Shown here: positions 14,654 to 15,035 of the stretch, one piece after another | How positions within the stretch are numbered: position 1 is the stretch's first letter | Layout of the letters: every line of letters starts with the position of its first letter | Assembly: GCA_900546115.1 (NCBI GenBank) | Contig: URBQ01000044.1 | Span: 1 to 15,035, forward strand | Reading direction: 5' to 3' | Origin: an uncultured Collinsella sp. | GTDB lineage: Bacteria > Actinomycetota > Coriobacteriia > Coriobacteriales > Coriobacteriaceae | Length of the DNA stretch: 15,035 nucleotides | Notes under the pieces: generated by a model | Databases searched by the model: none | Seen by the model: the letters and a program-made list of their open reading frames with translations, nothing else | Told to the model about the DNA's origin: nothing | Program-made: the position numbers and the translations under genes

Positions 14654-14777
14654 CGTACGTGCATACCGAGAGCCTGTACACCTCTGGCAAGGCGTAAAAC
14701 ACTAGACTTTATTCCAAAGTCCGTGTGCTAAGGGGGCAGGCCCCTTAGAATTCCTGTGGAGTGTGTACGCACGTACG
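14654..14777. other. 124-nt element bounded by 13-nt inverted repeats, with internal hairpins
   Basis: Outer arms CGTACGTGCATAC (14654-14666) and GTACGCACGTACG (14765-14777) pair at 12 of 13 positions. Inside are GACTTT/AAAGTC (14705-14710/14716-14721, loop ATTCC), extendable by ACAC/GTGT at 14699-14702/14723-14726, and the perfect 8-bp CTAAGGGG/CCCCTTAG (14728-14735/14741-14748, loop GCAGG). It could be a folded non-coding RNA, a small MITE-like insertion, or a recombination or transfer site of a mobile element; no target duplication was found. Confidence 0.5.
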
Positions 14778-14884
14778 CTGGAAAACGGCAAAATTTCGCT
14801 ATATCAGGGCGTTCTATCATTGGAGAGTATGGTATACACGGCTTAGTTCAACAAATAAGAATTTATATATAAAGGAGAATATTG

Positions 14885-15035
14885 ATGAAACTGTTTTTAT
14901 GTTCTCACTTTTCAAGTGTAGGAAGTCTGATAAAGGAAGAAATTGAAAATAAAAAAGTCGCATTTATTCCAACAGCTTCGCTGCGTGAAGGCTACACCGG
15001 TTATGTCGGCTCGGCTCGAAAATTATTCAAAAAGT
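14885..15035 (+). CDS. Peptidase E (family S51)-like protein, partial at window edge
   Basis: The first 50 residues are visible, open to the right. The start at 14885 has AAAGGAG (14871-14877) seven bases upstream. The N-terminal strand MKLFLCS, then KKVAFIPTAS (about residues 23-32), followed by a segment rich in Tyr, Gly and Lys, fits S51 peptidase E / class I glutamine amidotransferase-like proteins. The catalytic Ser and His would lie beyond the window, so activity cannot be judged. Codons are markedly A/T-rich (runs of Lys AAA, Leu TTA, Glu GAA), unlike the GC-rich genes to the left. The AT-rich leader begins near 14780. Both suggest DNA acquired from a lower-GC donor. Confidence 0.65.
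   Translation, partial: MKLFLCSHFSSVGSLIKEEIENKKVAFIPTASLREGYTGYVGSARKLFKK

Larger units (their letters stand above)
14371..14884. other. 514-base spacer without a gene, dense in inverted repeats
   Basis: No convincing coding frame. In order it holds three plus-strand terminator-like hairpins, a separate 29-base hairpin, a 124-base element with inverted ends, and an AT-rich stretch before a peptidase E-like gene. Open frames here (for example 14413-14697) run straight through the terminators and resemble no family I know. Confidence 0.7.

Noticed and set aside
14413..14697. 94-codon plus-strand frame after the dehydrogenase
   Set aside because: It crosses several terminator hairpins, lacks a ribosome binding site and resembles no family.
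14423..14884. tRNA gene in the spacer
   Set aside because: GGGTTCGGGTAC near 14471 is T-arm-like, but no acceptor stem, anticodon arm or cloverleaf could be found; it is the 3' arm of a terminator.

Overview
The window looks like chromosomal DNA from a moderately high-GC Gram-positive, most likely a gut actinobacterium of the Coriobacteriia (Collinsella-like). This is inferred from GC-rich codon use, a T-box in front of ileS, a SigB-type stress operon and the gene families present; no marker gene proves it. Nearly all of it is one long minus-strand block, flanked by two AT-richer ends on the plus strand.

Left end (1-327): a 7-bp repeat array next to a candidate promoter, then a small two-helix membrane protein of unknown function. 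From 337 to 3496 (minus) lies a tightly overlapping stress operon. Read in transcription order it encodes a DUF948-like membrane-anchored coiled-coil protein, a degenerate RsbW-like anti-sigma protein, a SigB/SigF-family sigma factor and an AI-2E-family permease with an acidic tail. Then come rarA (3597-4946), a dGTPase-like HD phosphohydrolase (5007-6254) and a short A24 prepilin peptidase (6286-6708). A strong hairpin terminator (6741-6781) separates these from a membrane GT2 glycosyltransferase (6790-8085). Upstream of that are an RluA-family pseudouridine synthase and lspA, joined by a TAATG overlap. A second terminator (9898-9930) precedes ileS (10001-12802). The ileS leader (about 12846-13140) is a T-box riboswitch whose specifier, antiterminator and terminator can all be read from the sequence.

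Right part: divergent from ileS, an iron-dependent alcohol dehydrogenase-family gene (13288-14370; GldA/YbdH-like) runs on the plus strand. It is followed by 514 bases without a convincing gene but packed with inverted repeats. These are three consecutive terminator-like hairpins, a 29-nt hairpin, and a 124-nt element bounded by 13-nt inverted arms with two clean internal hairpins. The first terminator is a near-identical copy of the hairpin at 6741-6781. After this the sequence becomes AT-rich and a peptidase E (S51)-like gene starts and runs off the window, suggesting acquired DNA.

Most of the window is housekeeping. The parts worth a second look are the hairpin-dense spacer at 14371-14884, the heptamer array at the left edge, the RsbW-like protein lacking its ATP-binding motifs, the dispersed hairpin repeat, and the T-box with an enlarged antiterminator loop.
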